Source: an uncultured Verrucomicrobiota bacterium
Lineage (GTDB): Bacteria > Verrucomicrobiota > Verrucomicrobiia > Limisphaerales > UBA1412
DNA: 64,000 bases
Direction of reading: 5' to 3'
NCBI GenBank assembly: GCA_944389455.1
Contig: CALXMK010000005.1
Location: 67,483 to 131,482 of the forward strand
The notes below the pieces were generated by a model. The model worked only from the letters and a program-made list of their open reading frames with translations. It had not been told where the DNA came from and made no database searches. The position numbers and the translations under genes are program-made. Position 1 is the first letter of the stretch. Each line of letters starts with the position of its first letter. This document shows, in pieces, positions 53,380 to 61,609 of the stretch.

Positions 53380-53454
53380 TGGTGCTCGCTAGAAGATTCG
53401 AACTTCTGACCTCTTCCGTGTGAAGGAAGCGCTCTTCCACTAAGCTAAGCGAGC
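53380..53454 (-). tRNA. tRNA-Val (anticodon CAC)
   Basis: A complete cloverleaf on the minus strand: acceptor GCTCGCT/AGCGAGC, D arm GCTT/GAGC, anticodon stem CTTCC/GGAAG with loop TTCACAC (anticodon CAC), T arm AGAAG/CTTCT with loop TTCGAAT, discriminator A and an encoded CCA end at 53380-53382. Reads GTG codons. The variable loop is short. It stands alone, with no other tRNA beside it. Confidence 0.95.
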
Positions 53455-53729
53455 CAGCTTCATTGAGTTAAAAGTCTATACTAATCTGAGCTAATTGCAA
53501 GTCTTTTAAAGTTTAATTCCGTTTTTTACTTTTCTTCACACAACACCCCTAAACTATGGATTCATTCAACCATCTGTACATAAATAAATTATAAAAATCA
53601 CTTTTTCATTCCTACCTGCTCTAACTTTAAACAGAAAAAACTCTTCTTACTTTTCTGAAAAACACAAAATTACTTCACTCTAGCTCTTTATTATTTGCCT
53701 CATCTCTCTCAATGGAATAAAATAAGTGC

Positions 53730-53996
53730 ATGAAATACCTGCTTTCAGGTAAATATGGCATTTTAGCCTTATTATTAGCATCCTCAGCTCTGGTCTTAAC
53801 TGGATGTGGAGGAATTGGAGCAACTCACAGTGTATCTCCGGCATCCTTCTTTATACCCGGTCTGGTGGAGAATACTCCTAATTCATCATTTGAAGAATAT
53901 CTATCTCACACTCAAACAGGGAAATCCATTTCCGATACTCAACTTGAATTTTTCTCTTCTGATAATTTAAAGGTTATTTGCAGCAATCCTGAATAA
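53730..53996 (+). CDS. Small lipoprotein, unrecognised
   Basis: An 88-aa protein, probably an outer- or inner-membrane lipoprotein. Seen: a signal with hydrophobic stretch (about residues 9-22) and lipobox LVLTGC (Cys26) followed by GGIG, then about 58 residues of polar, Ser/Thr-rich sequence (HTQTGKSISDTQLEFFSSDN) with no motif I know. The Gly-Gly after Cys suggests the outer membrane by the +2 rule. It precedes hpnH by 36 bp and may be co-transcribed. Not a known hopanoid gene. Confidence 0.6.
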   Translation: MKYLLSGKYGILALLLASSALVLTGCGGIGATHSVSPASFFIPGLVENTPNSSFEEYLSHTQTGKSISDTQLEFFSSDNLKVICSNPE

Positions 53997-54032
53997 CCTT
54001 TTCTTTTTTAGATATCTAGTTCTTTTTTATTT

Positions 54033-55289
54033 ATGCGTTTTCCTTTAAAAACAACTCTTAAGATCGCCTCCCACATCATCAAACACAAAGTACTGCATAC
54101 TCCGCGCTTTGCGATGGTATTGCAATTGGAACCTTTGCACACCTGTAATCTTGCCTGCACTGGATGTGGAAGAGTGCGAGAGTATTCAACTAATATCAAT
54201 GATCGGATGAAGTTAGAGGCCTGTCTGGATGCCGCTAATCAATGCGATGCCCCTATGGTCTCTATTTGCGGAGGAGAACCTCTTCTCTATCCGGAAATTG
54301 AGCTGCTAGTAGAAGGACTTCTCCGGCAAAAACGCATCATCTATATCTGCACAAACGGTATTCTGCTAAGACGTAAGCTCAAAGAATATATGGCTGCAGC
54401 ATATACCGCCGATATGGACCCCCTGATCCAAAAACTCATCTCTGAAAAACTAATCACTCAACAGGATTCGGAAACTATTCGTAAGGGAAATAATAAACCG
54501 GTCATATCACCTCATTGGAGTATCTACTGGAACATACACTTGGATGGCATGGAAAAAACTCATGATACCATTGTGGAACGTGAAGGAGTCTTCCGTGAAG
54601 CTATAGCTGGAATCCGGCTAGCCAAAGCTCTCGGCTTTCAAGTCGCTACTAATGCCACTGTTTATGGGCAAACAGATATGGATGAATTGGAACATCTTTT
54701 GGAATATCTCTCTTGGATTGGAGTCGATGGTCACACCATCTCTCCTGGCTATGATTATGACGCAGCTAAAATTGATATGGCTAAGCGTTTAGGGAAAAAC
54801 CCAGAAGAATTTTATCTGTCCCGCAAACAGACTCGTGAAAAATTTAAAGATTTTGAACGCTGGGGACAAAAATTCACACTCTTTGGCACTGTTGTCTATC
54901 AAGAATTTCTGACTGGAAAACGTGATCTTTCATGCACCGCATGGGCTATCCCCACTGTCACTCCTCGGGGATGGCGCTCTCCCTGCTACATGCTGGCAGA
55001 TACGCACTACCCCACGTATAAAGATCTTTTAGAAAAAACTGATTGGAATAAATATGGAGTCACAACTACAACTATTCGCGATCCACGCTGCTCTAACTGC
55101 ATGGTTCACTGTGGCTTTGATCCTTCTGGAGCATTAGGTGTAGATTCTAAACCAGGAGATAATTGGAAAAACTTTAAATTTAACTTTTCACCTCGCCCTC
55201 TAAGATGCAAAGAGGGAGCTAACATTAATCCTTTTAATGGTGTCTCTGCTGGGAAAGGACATCTTACGGAAACCAAAACAAATAATTAA
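54033..55289 (+). CDS. hpnH: Adenosyl-hopene transferase HpnH (radical SAM)
   Basis: Adds an adenosyl group to diploptene, the first step in making extended (C35) hopanoids. Seen: radical-SAM cluster motif with Cys38, Cys42 and Cys45 (LHTCNLACTGCGR), ISICGGEPLLYPE-like strand (MVSICGGEPLLYPEIELL), WNIHLDGMEKTHD, VDGHTISPGYDYDAA and a Cys-rich C terminus (CSNCMVHCGFDPSGAL) of HpnH type. At 418 aa it is longer than usual; a segment of about 35 residues (roughly 117-152, rich in Asp, Gln and Lys) between CTNGILLRRKL and WNIHLDG appears to be an insertion. It is followed by hpnJ after 28 bp. Confidence 0.88.
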   Translation: MRFPLKTTLKIASHIIKHKVLHTPRFAMVLQLEPLHTCNLACTGCGRVREYSTNINDRMKLEACLDAANQCDAPMVSICGGEPLLYPEIELLVEGLLRQKRIIYICTNGILLRRKLKEYMAAAYTADMDPLIQKLISEKLITQQDSETIRKGNNKPVISPHWSIYWNIHLDGMEKTHDTIVEREGVFREAIAGIRLAKALGFQVATNATVYGQTDMDELEHLLEYLSWIGVDGHTISPGYDYDAAKIDMAKRLGKNPEEFYLSRKQTREKFKDFERWGQKFTLFGTVVYQEFLTGKRDLSCTAWAIPTVTPRGWRSPCYMLADTHYPTYKDLLEKTDWNKYGVTTTTIRDPRCSNCMVHCGFDPSGALGVDSKPGDNWKNFKFNFSPRPLRCKEGANINPFNGVSAGKGHLTETKTNN

Positions 55290-55317
55290 TTTATTCTGAT
55301 AAAATAGGAAATAAACA

Positions 55318-56739
55318 ATGACACTCTTTCTTTCTCCGCCTTCGTTTGATGGCTTTGACGGTGGGGCTGGCTCTCGTTATCAAGCCAGACGTGAAATTCG
55401 GTCTTTCTGGTATCCAACATGGTTGGCGATGCCTGCGGCTCTTGTCCCCAACAGCAAATTAATGGACTGTCCTCCTCATGACATTGGCGTTGACGAATGC
55501 CTACAAGAAGCTAGAAAATATGATCATGTTATCATTCATACTTCTACCCCATCATTAGCCAATGACTGTAAAATCGCAGAAGCCATTAAACAGCAAAAGC
55601 CCTCCACAACCATTGGTTTTATCGGAGCGCATGCGATGGTTCTACCAGAGGAGACATTGAAAAGCTCTTGGGCCGTAGATTGGGTAGCTCGTCGGGAATT
55701 TGACTATACCTGTAGAGAAGTCTCAGAAGGAAGGCCTCTTTCTGAAATTAAAGGGCTAGCCTACAAGCAAGGAAATAAAATCATCTATACGCCTGAACGT
55801 GAATTGATTCGCAATCTGGATGAACTTCCTTGGGTCACCGACGTCTACAAGAGAGATTTAGATATCCGTAAGTACTCTATTGGCTATCTCAAAGAACCTT
55901 ATATATCTCTATATACTGGTCGTGGATGCCCCTCCAGATGCACTTTCTGTCTCTGGCCTCAAACAATCGCTGGACGCCGTTACCGTACTCGTTCCGCGGA
56001 TAATGTTGTAGCTGAAATGGCTCATGCTCAAAAACTCTTCCCAGAAGTTGAAGAATACTTCTTCGACGATGACACCTTTACCGCCAATCTCCCTAGGGCA
56101 AGAGAAATTGCTTCCAAACTTCAAAAGCTGGGCATTGTATGGTCCTGCAATAGCCGAGCTACTGTAGACTATGAAAGCCTGAAAGCTATGAAAGACGGAG
56201 GATTAAGACTTCTTCTGGTTGGTTATGAATCAGGAAGTCCAGAGATCCTCAAACGCATCAAAAAAGGTATCACCATTGAGCAAGCTAAAGAATTTACTAA
56301 AAACTGTAAAAAACTCGGTATTGTTATCCATGGCACCTTTGTTTTGGGACTTCCGATAGAGACCCCTGAAACAATTGAGCAAACTATTAAATATGCAATG
56401 GAACTGGATGTATTTAGCATCCAAGTCTCACTGGCTGCTCCTTATCCTGGCACAGAACTCTACGAAGAAGCCAAACAAAACGGCTGGTTCTCAAAAACTC
56501 GCCAAACCGGTCGCCAACTTACCAACGATGGTATTCAGCAAAGCGCTTTAGAATATCCCGGTCTATCCAAAGAAGAGATTTTTGACGCCGTTGAACGCTT
56601 TTACAAAACCTACTATCTCCGTCCAAAACCGATTTTACGAATTCTTAAAACAATGTTTGAAGATAAACATGTCATGGTTCGCCGTCTGCGTGAGGGATAT
56701 GAATTCTTCAACTTCATGTCTAAACGCAAAAAAGATTAG
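55318..56739 (+). CDS. hpnJ: B12-binding radical-SAM hopanoid protein HpnJ
   Basis: Member of the HpnJ family, linked to converting the bacteriohopanetetrol side chain to a cyclitol ether. Seen: N-terminal family stretch LSPPSFDGFDGGAGSRYQARREIRS (here split into short blocks), an N-terminal Rossmann-like B12-binding-type domain (about 1-180), the cluster motif GRGCPSRCTFCLWPQ, YFFDDDTFT, LLVGYESGSPEIL and VIHGTFVLGLPIET. Length 473 aa is normal. Known: such enzymes use adenosylmethionine and often cobalamin; the PduO gene nearby could supply the cofactor form, an inference. It lies between hpnH and lepB (7 bp to lepB). Confidence 0.88.
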   Translation: MTLFLSPPSFDGFDGGAGSRYQARREIRSFWYPTWLAMPAALVPNSKLMDCPPHDIGVDECLQEARKYDHVIIHTSTPSLANDCKIAEAIKQQKPSTTIGFIGAHAMVLPEETLKSSWAVDWVARREFDYTCREVSEGRPLSEIKGLAYKQGNKIIYTPERELIRNLDELPWVTDVYKRDLDIRKYSIGYLKEPYISLYTGRGCPSRCTFCLWPQTIAGRRYRTRSADNVVAEMAHAQKLFPEVEEYFFDDDTFTANLPRAREIASKLQKLGIVWSCNSRATVDYESLKAMKDGGLRLLLVGYESGSPEILKRIKKGITIEQAKEFTKNCKKLGIVIHGTFVLGLPIETPETIEQTIKYAMELDVFSIQVSLAAPYPGTELYEEAKQNGWFSKTRQTGRQLTNDGIQQSALEYPGLSKEEIFDAVERFYKTYYLRPKPILRILKTMFEDKHVMVRRLREGYEFFNFMSKRKKD

Positions 56740-56746
56740 TAAAAAA

Positions 56747-57964
56747 ATGCAATTCATTTTCACCTGGTTTTTAAATAAAAAAATCCGCGAAATATGGGAA
56801 TACCGTAAGGCTATTCTCAAGCAATTACGTGCTAGAGAAGATCTGCTTCAACCGGAAGAAGTCGTTTTAATTAAAGAAAAAGCAGAAGTATTGAAAAAAG
56901 CTCTTCTTAGAAACGCTTCCGAAGAAGAAATCAATGCCGCTGTAGAAGCACTGAATCAAGTCTCCGAATCTGCCGTTAAACCCTATCCTCATGCGACACT
57001 GCGAGATATATTCGAAGTAGCACTGGTTGCGGTAGCTATTGCTCTTGCAGCAAGAACGTTCTTCATTCAGCCAATGAAGATACCTACCAGTTCCATGCAG
57101 CCAACCCTCTACGGAGTAACAGGTGAAAATCTCAAAGAAACCGATCCGGACACGGAGATTCCTAATATCTTCAATCGCTTTATAGATAAATGGTTTTATG
57201 GAATTTCCTACCACCATCTTATTGCCAAATGTGATGGTCAACTCGCTGCCGTTGAAAAACCTCAAATGGTTCTTCCTTTTATCAAAAAACAGCGTTATCT
57301 AATTGGCAATGAATGGCATACTCTTTGGTTTCCCCCTACAACGCTTCCCTCTACAGGACCTGCGTCAGATTACCAGGCATTGCTCTATTCAAACGTCAAA
57401 ATAGGTGACTCCTTCAAAAAAGGAGAAGACGTTATCAAACTCAAAGTTAAAACAGGAGATCATCTCTTTGTCAATCGCCTAGTCTACAACTTTAGGAAAC
57501 CAGAAGTAGGAGAAATTGTTATCTTTGAAACAAGCGGTATCCAGGGATTACCTTCTGATACTTTTTACATCAAACGTATGGTCGCTGACAGCGGTGATAC
57601 TATATCTATCGGCAACGACCGCCATTTAATTCGAAATGGGAAAAGGATAGATGCTTCAACTCCACATTTTGAGATCATCTACGGATTTAACTCCAATGAT
57701 CCCTACATTCCCAACCACTACTTTGGCCATGTTAATGCAGAAACCTCTCGTGCTAATCATAATTACATGCGAATGCTGCCTGAATTTGAAAATGAATCTG
57801 GCATATTTAAAGTTAGACCAAACCATGTTCTTACACTGGGAGACAACACAATGAACAGTTCAGACTCTCGAGCCTGGGGTGACTTTGAACGATCTAAAAT
57901 CATTGGGCGCGCAGGATTTATCTACTGGCCGATTAGTGAACGCTGGGGCTGGGGATATCGATAA
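56747..57964 (+). CDS. lepB: Signal peptidase I (large form)
   Basis: Cleaves signal peptides from exported proteins at the outer face of the inner membrane. Seen: a cytoplasmic N-terminal helical part with coiled-coil character (about residues 12-80), one membrane helix (about 88-106), the Ser motif IPTSSMQPT (Ser116), box C GDHLFVNRL, the Lys motif FYIKRMVADSGD (Lys276) and LGDNTMNSSDSRAWG. Ser and Lys are 160 residues apart; in E. coli they are 55 apart, so about 100 extra residues lie between them. Length 405 aa from the ATG at 56747; the frame opens 165 bp earlier inside hpnJ and those residues are not family-like. A terminator follows. Confidence 0.93.
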   Translation: MQFIFTWFLNKKIREIWEYRKAILKQLRAREDLLQPEEVVLIKEKAEVLKKALLRNASEEEINAAVEALNQVSESAVKPYPHATLRDIFEVALVAVAIALAARTFFIQPMKIPTSSMQPTLYGVTGENLKETDPDTEIPNIFNRFIDKWFYGISYHHLIAKCDGQLAAVEKPQMVLPFIKKQRYLIGNEWHTLWFPPTTLPSTGPASDYQALLYSNVKIGDSFKKGEDVIKLKVKTGDHLFVNRLVYNFRKPEVGEIVIFETSGIQGLPSDTFYIKRMVADSGDTISIGNDRHLIRNGKRIDASTPHFEIIYGFNSNDPYIPNHYFGHVNAETSRANHNYMRMLPEFENESGIFKVRPNHVLTLGDNTMNSSDSRAWGDFERSKIIGRAGFIYWPISERWGWGYR

Positions 57965-58008
57965 AATAAGTTCACGGCATTCTCTTAATCCTTAATTTTA
58001 TTTTTTGG

Positions 58009-58045
58009 AAGCTCTTTCCCTGCATCTGGTGATGAAAGAGCTTTT
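58009..58045 (+). terminator. Rho-independent terminator after lepB
   Basis: A perfect 10-bp stem (AAGCTCTTTC/GAAAGAGCTT, 58009-58018 and 58034-58043) with a 15-base loop is followed by T residues. It is 44 bp after the lepB stop codon and closes the hpnH-hpnJ-lepB run. Confidence 0.85.
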
Positions 58046-58232
58046 TACTTAATAACTCTAAGACAAAAACAATTTAAACTCATCCATTATTATTCTCTGA
58101 AATGTTATTTTACAGCTCTGCCGCCCCCCTTTGCTCAATGAATCCAATACATTTTGCTGGCGAAAAATTATTCTGAAACATTTTATCTTAAAAAAAATTC
58201 AGCAAAGCACACCCAAATCATTCAAGAACAAA

Positions 58233-58796
58233 TTAATGGGTAAACAAATGCTCCAAAAGAATTTTTACTCCTAAAAGACAAAGAATTCCTCCTCCTGCCA
58301 CAATCATCTTCTGCCCAAACCGAACTCCCAAAAATCTGCCAAAATACATTCCAATCGAACATAAGACAGCCGTAATAACTCCGATCATGATGCTGGGCAC
58401 CCAAATATCCACTCTCAGCATACTCAAGCTAAAACCCAAAGCAAAAGCATCAATACTTGTAGCCAAACTTAAAACGACCAAAATTCCCTTTCTGGATGGA
58501 TCTCTACTCCAAACTAATTCCTCTCCCTTAAATCCATCATAGACCATCTTGCTACCCACATAAACTAAAAGAGTAAAAGCAATCCAATGATCAAAAGTTT
58601 CCACATAAGAGGCAACTTTCCATCCAATGAACCACCCTAAAATAGGCATTAGAAACTGGAATAAACCAAAATGGAAAGCTATCCTAAACATTGGACGAAA
58701 TCCTACATTAAAAGGGGTCCCTCCTACCACGATTGATACGGCAAACGCATCCGCAGCCAAACAGAATGCCATTAGTATTATCTCTATCCAGCTCAT
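58233..58796 (-). CDS. mntP: Manganese efflux pump MntP
   Basis: Inner-membrane Mn2+ exporter. Seen: six hydrophobic helices in two related halves, each with the acid-in-helix signature: CLAADAFAVSIVVGG in the first and ATSIDAFALGFSLSML in the second, plus FHFGLFQFLMPILGW and LGVKILLEH at the end. Length 187 aa matches MntP. No yybP-ykoY (manganese) riboswitch was recognised in the region above its start. It is downstream of hflC on the same strand, behind two hairpins that probably end the hflKC transcript. Confidence 0.93.
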   Translation of the reverse strand: MSWIEIILMAFCLAADAFAVSIVVGGTPFNVGFRPMFRIAFHFGLFQFLMPILGWFIGWKVASYVETFDHWIAFTLLVYVGSKMVYDGFKGEELVWSRDPSRKGILVVLSLATSIDAFALGFSLSMLRVDIWVPSIMIGVITAVLCSIGMYFGRFLGVRFGQKMIVAGGGILCLLGVKILLEHLFTH

Positions 58797-58828
58797 CTCA
58801 TCCGAATCAATTTTTCAAAAGAATAACA

Positions 58829-58866
58829 GAGAGAAGCCCCTCCGTTTCACAAAACAAGCTTCTCTC
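58829..58866. repeat. 9-bp inverted repeat between hflC and mntP
   Basis: GAGAGAAGC (58829-58837) pairs with GCTTCTCTC (58858-58866) around a 20-base loop, 33-70 bp above the mntP start. It could be an mntP leader hairpin or part of the hflC terminator. The T-run on the minus strand is poor. Confidence 0.5.
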
Positions 58867-58869
58867 GAC

Positions 58870-58894
58870 AAATAAAAAGAGAATCCACTCTCTT
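58870..58894 (-). terminator. Probable terminator of hflKC
   Basis: On the minus strand AAGAGA and TCTCTT form a 6-bp stem around six bases, followed by TTTATTTG. It is about 80 bp after the hflC stop and just before the hairpin ahead of mntP. Confidence 0.5.
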
Positions 58895-58971
58895 CTTTAC
58901 ATATATGCCTGCACCTCAAATAAATAGATTATTTTGAAGTTACAGGCAGTTCACAATTTGATTTTCCGTTT

Positions 58972-59904
58972 TTATTTTTCCTTCTGAAGATAATCAAAGA
59001 TATCTCCATCTGTAGAAAGAAGCAGCGTATCCTTATCGCTGACTACTTTTTCATACAGCTCCATCTTCTTTGTCAGTTCATAAAGTTCACGCGATTGCTC
59101 ATCAGCATTATAAGCATCATTATATATTTTAGCCGCAATAGCATCCGCAGCACCCTCTATTTCTTGTTTTTCCCGGTAGGCCTGACTCATGATTTGTTTG
59201 AGATCACGCTCTTTTTCACCGGTAATACGCTGCATTTCACCCTGACCTTCAGAACGAAGTTTTTCAGCAATTCGTTGACGTTCACTGGACATACGCTGCA
59301 TTGTTTTAGCCTCAGTCTCAGGTTCTAAATTAATAAGCTTAATTTGTACATCGATTAACTCAATTCCCCAACCGCTGGTGCGTTCTTTAGCACTAGCTAA
59401 AATATTCTGAGTGATAGCAGACCTGCCTAAGCGAAAATCGAGAAGATTACTCTCTGTATCATAATCGCCTCCCTCAATTACTGGTGTTCTCTGCTCTGAA
59501 CGCACAACATCAATTAACCTGTGTTTAGCAATTTCAGTACGAATTGCTCCATCAATTCCATCATCTAAACGTGTTTTAGCTCCCCGTTCATCTCTCACTC
59601 GTTCATAAAACAGAACCGGATCTAAAATCTTCCAACGTGCATAAGCGCCCACAACAATATACCGTTTCTCCATATCCTGCATCAGACTAGATTCACTCTC
59701 CCACTCCAGGATACGTTTTTCAAAACGATGTATTTGGTCAATAAAAGGAACTTTCAAATAAAGTCCAGGCTCAGTTTTAGCCTTATCTACAACCTTTCCA
59801 AAACGGGTAATGAATGACTGTTCCCATTCATTAACAACAAACGCACTGTTAAGAATTACCAAAGCCAACAAAATAGCTAAAAAAGCCAATAATTTAATCT
59901 TCAT
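58972..59904 (-). CDS. hflC: HflC, SPFH-family membrane protein
   Basis: Forms with HflK a large periplasmic-side cage around FtsH protease complexes and limits its action on membrane proteins. Seen: an N-terminal membrane helix (about residues 4-22), then the SPFH/band-7 domain (VVNEWEQSFITRFGKVV, GLYLKVPFIDQIHRFEKRILEWE, RYIVVGAYARWKI) and a long charged coiled coil (about 200-270). Length 310 aa. It overlaps no gene; hflK lies 14 bp upstream, the classic pair. Confidence 0.93.
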   Translation of the reverse strand: MKIKLLAFLAILLALVILNSAFVVNEWEQSFITRFGKVVDKAKTEPGLYLKVPFIDQIHRFEKRILEWESESSLMQDMEKRYIVVGAYARWKILDPVLFYERVRDERGAKTRLDDGIDGAIRTEIAKHRLIDVVRSEQRTPVIEGGDYDTESNLLDFRLGRSAITQNILASAKERTSGWGIELIDVQIKLINLEPETEAKTMQRMSSERQRIAEKLRSEGQGEMQRITGEKERDLKQIMSQAYREKQEIEGAADAIAAKIYNDAYNADEQSRELYELTKKMELYEKVVSDKDTLLLSTDGDIFDYLQKEK

Positions 59905-59918
59905 CTTGTTCTTCTCCC

Positions 59919-61034
59919 CTATTTATTTGTCTGCACCTGCTGACTCTCTTTGCCAATTTGATTAACCATTGGAATTAAATTAGGCACTGTCGGATCCACA
60001 ACAATTTTACTTCCCGCCTGCGGCAAAATCTCCATCAGGGACTCCAAATATAAACGTTTTCTTGTCGCTTCCGGAGCCTTCTTATACTCCACTAAGAGCG
60101 CATTAAACTTCGCCACATCACCATAAGCTCTATTGGTTCTATCAGCAGCATATCCTTGTGCTTGACTAATCATCCCCTGGGCCTGCCCTCTAGCCTCGGG
60201 AATAACCTTATTATATTCTCTTTCTGCTTGATTGATAAGGCTCTCTCGCTCCTGTTGAGCCTGATTAACCTCTTTAAAAGCAAACTGAACCGCCTCCGGA
60301 GGTGCGACATTTTGCAAAATCACCTGATCAACAGTTAATCCCAACCCATAAGCCTTACATAGCGCTTGAAGCTCCTGTTTAGCCATTGTTTCAATTTCAG
60401 AACGCCCTGTTGTAACAACCTCACTCATGGTACGATCTCCCACCAGTTTACGCATCACAGCAATATTTGCATCTCGAAAAGTATCCATTGGCTGCCTATT
60501 CTGAAAAAGGCACTGACGAATATCGCTCACATGACTCTGTGCCACCCACTCTACCTCAACCAGATTCAAATCCCCTGTCAGCATAACGGATTCATTCTTA
60601 ATTTTCTCCCCCGAAAAATCCGCTCTATTTTTCATCCATGAAGAAAGACTTGGAGCCTCCGCTCTCATATCTTGGATATACACCTCCGATTCCCCTCTCG
60701 CTCCGGCGGCTGTTCTAAAGCCAAACTCTTCTTTAAGCTGCCGCTTAACTGGAAACTTATAGACCTTTTGAATTCCCAAAGGCCATTTAAAATGAGCTCC
60801 GGATTCCACAGTGCTTGTATGTTTACCAAAAGTAAGAACTATCCCTTCCTCCTCAGGCCCTACGGTATAAAAACTGGAATAAAGCAAGACGATTGGAATG
60901 AAAATCAATACCCCCACAATGATCATACGCCTAAACGCCATCAACTGCCACAGAGGTCCATTCACATCAAATACGGGGCCTTGTCTTCGACCTCCCCCGG
61001 AATTAAAAGTTTTAAAATGAATACTCATACCCAA
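59919..61034 (-). CDS. hflK: HflK, SPFH-family membrane protein
   Basis: Partner of HflC. Seen: a short cytoplasmic N terminus rich in Gly and Arg, one membrane helix (about residues 33-53, MIIVGVLIFIPIVLLYSSFY), then the SPFH domain with YTVGPEEEGIVLTFGKHTSTVESGAHFKWP, MLTGDLNLVEVEWVAQS and YGLGLTVDQVILQNVAPPEAV, followed by a coiled coil and a family-like end (VDPTVPNLIPMV). Length 371 aa. A Met at residue 3 is an alternative start. Upstream, a poly-A tract (about 61067-61077) and a TTGACT-type box on the minus strand may form the promoter. Confidence 0.93.
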   Translation of the reverse strand: MGMSIHFKTFNSGGGRRQGPVFDVNGPLWQLMAFRRMIIVGVLIFIPIVLLYSSFYTVGPEEEGIVLTFGKHTSTVESGAHFKWPLGIQKVYKFPVKRQLKEEFGFRTAAGARGESEVYIQDMRAEAPSLSSWMKNRADFSGEKIKNESVMLTGDLNLVEVEWVAQSHVSDIRQCLFQNRQPMDTFRDANIAVMRKLVGDRTMSEVVTTGRSEIETMAKQELQALCKAYGLGLTVDQVILQNVAPPEAVQFAFKEVNQAQQERESLINQAEREYNKVIPEARGQAQGMISQAQGYAADRTNRAYGDVAKFNALLVEYKKAPEATRKRLYLESLMEILPQAGSKIVVDPTVPNLIPMVNQIGKESQQVQTNK

Positions 61035-61191
61035 ATCACAATACCTTTATAGGCATTGCGCATGGTAAAAAAAAAAACTGGCTAAGTCAAAGCAAAACGC
61101 CTCCTTATCAATGGAGTCAAAATCTTTATTCTCGCCCTTTACAGTTCTCCGATCTTGTAAAATAATTCTATTTTGGGATAATTTTCTTAGG

Positions 61192-61605
61192 ATGTCTGAA
61201 AATAACACCTTCATCAAACTGACTTGGGAACAATTTGACCAAGCTGTAATCTCTCTGGCAAATCAGCTGCGAGGAAGAAACTTTTCCAGTATCTACGGAG
61301 AACCTCGGGGAGGTCTTCCTTTAGCAGTGGCTCTCTCTCATCGACTTAAAATTCCTTTAAAGTTAGAACCTTCTCCCGACTGTCTCTGGTGTGACGATAT
61401 TATTGACAGCGGATATACCTATTCTCAAACAATTACACGCTATCCAAAAGTGACCTATTGCGTCTGGGTAACAAAAAAAGAGCATATAAATGCTCTTTTC
61501 GCGCTTAACCTCTCAAAACACTCTGAATGGATACTCTTCCCTTGGGAAATCCAAGAATTCATTCAACAGGAACAACTCGCGTATCAAAGACGGATTCAAT
61601 CCTGA
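61192..61605 (+). CDS. Phosphoribosyltransferase-like protein
   Basis: A small type-I PRTase fold protein, probably cytoplasmic. Seen: SIYGEPRGGLPLAVALSHRL, which resembles the PRTase pyrophosphate loop, and the PRPP-binding acids in WCDDIIDSGYT; the flexible loop and base-binding hood are short. Length 137 aa from the chosen ATG at 61192, with AGG just before it. The frame opens 81 bp earlier, but that part is Phe/Ile-rich and not family-like. Relatives include xanthine/guanine PRTases and uncharacterised small PRTases; the base or role cannot be read. It is convergent with the large TPR-like gene, 4 bp apart. Confidence 0.72.
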   Translation: MSENNTFIKLTWEQFDQAVISLANQLRGRNFSSIYGEPRGGLPLAVALSHRLKIPLKLEPSPDCLWCDDIIDSGYTYSQTITRYPKVTYCVWVTKKEHINALFALNLSKHSEWILFPWEIQEFIQQEQLAYQRRIQS

Positions 61606-61609
61606 TTTA

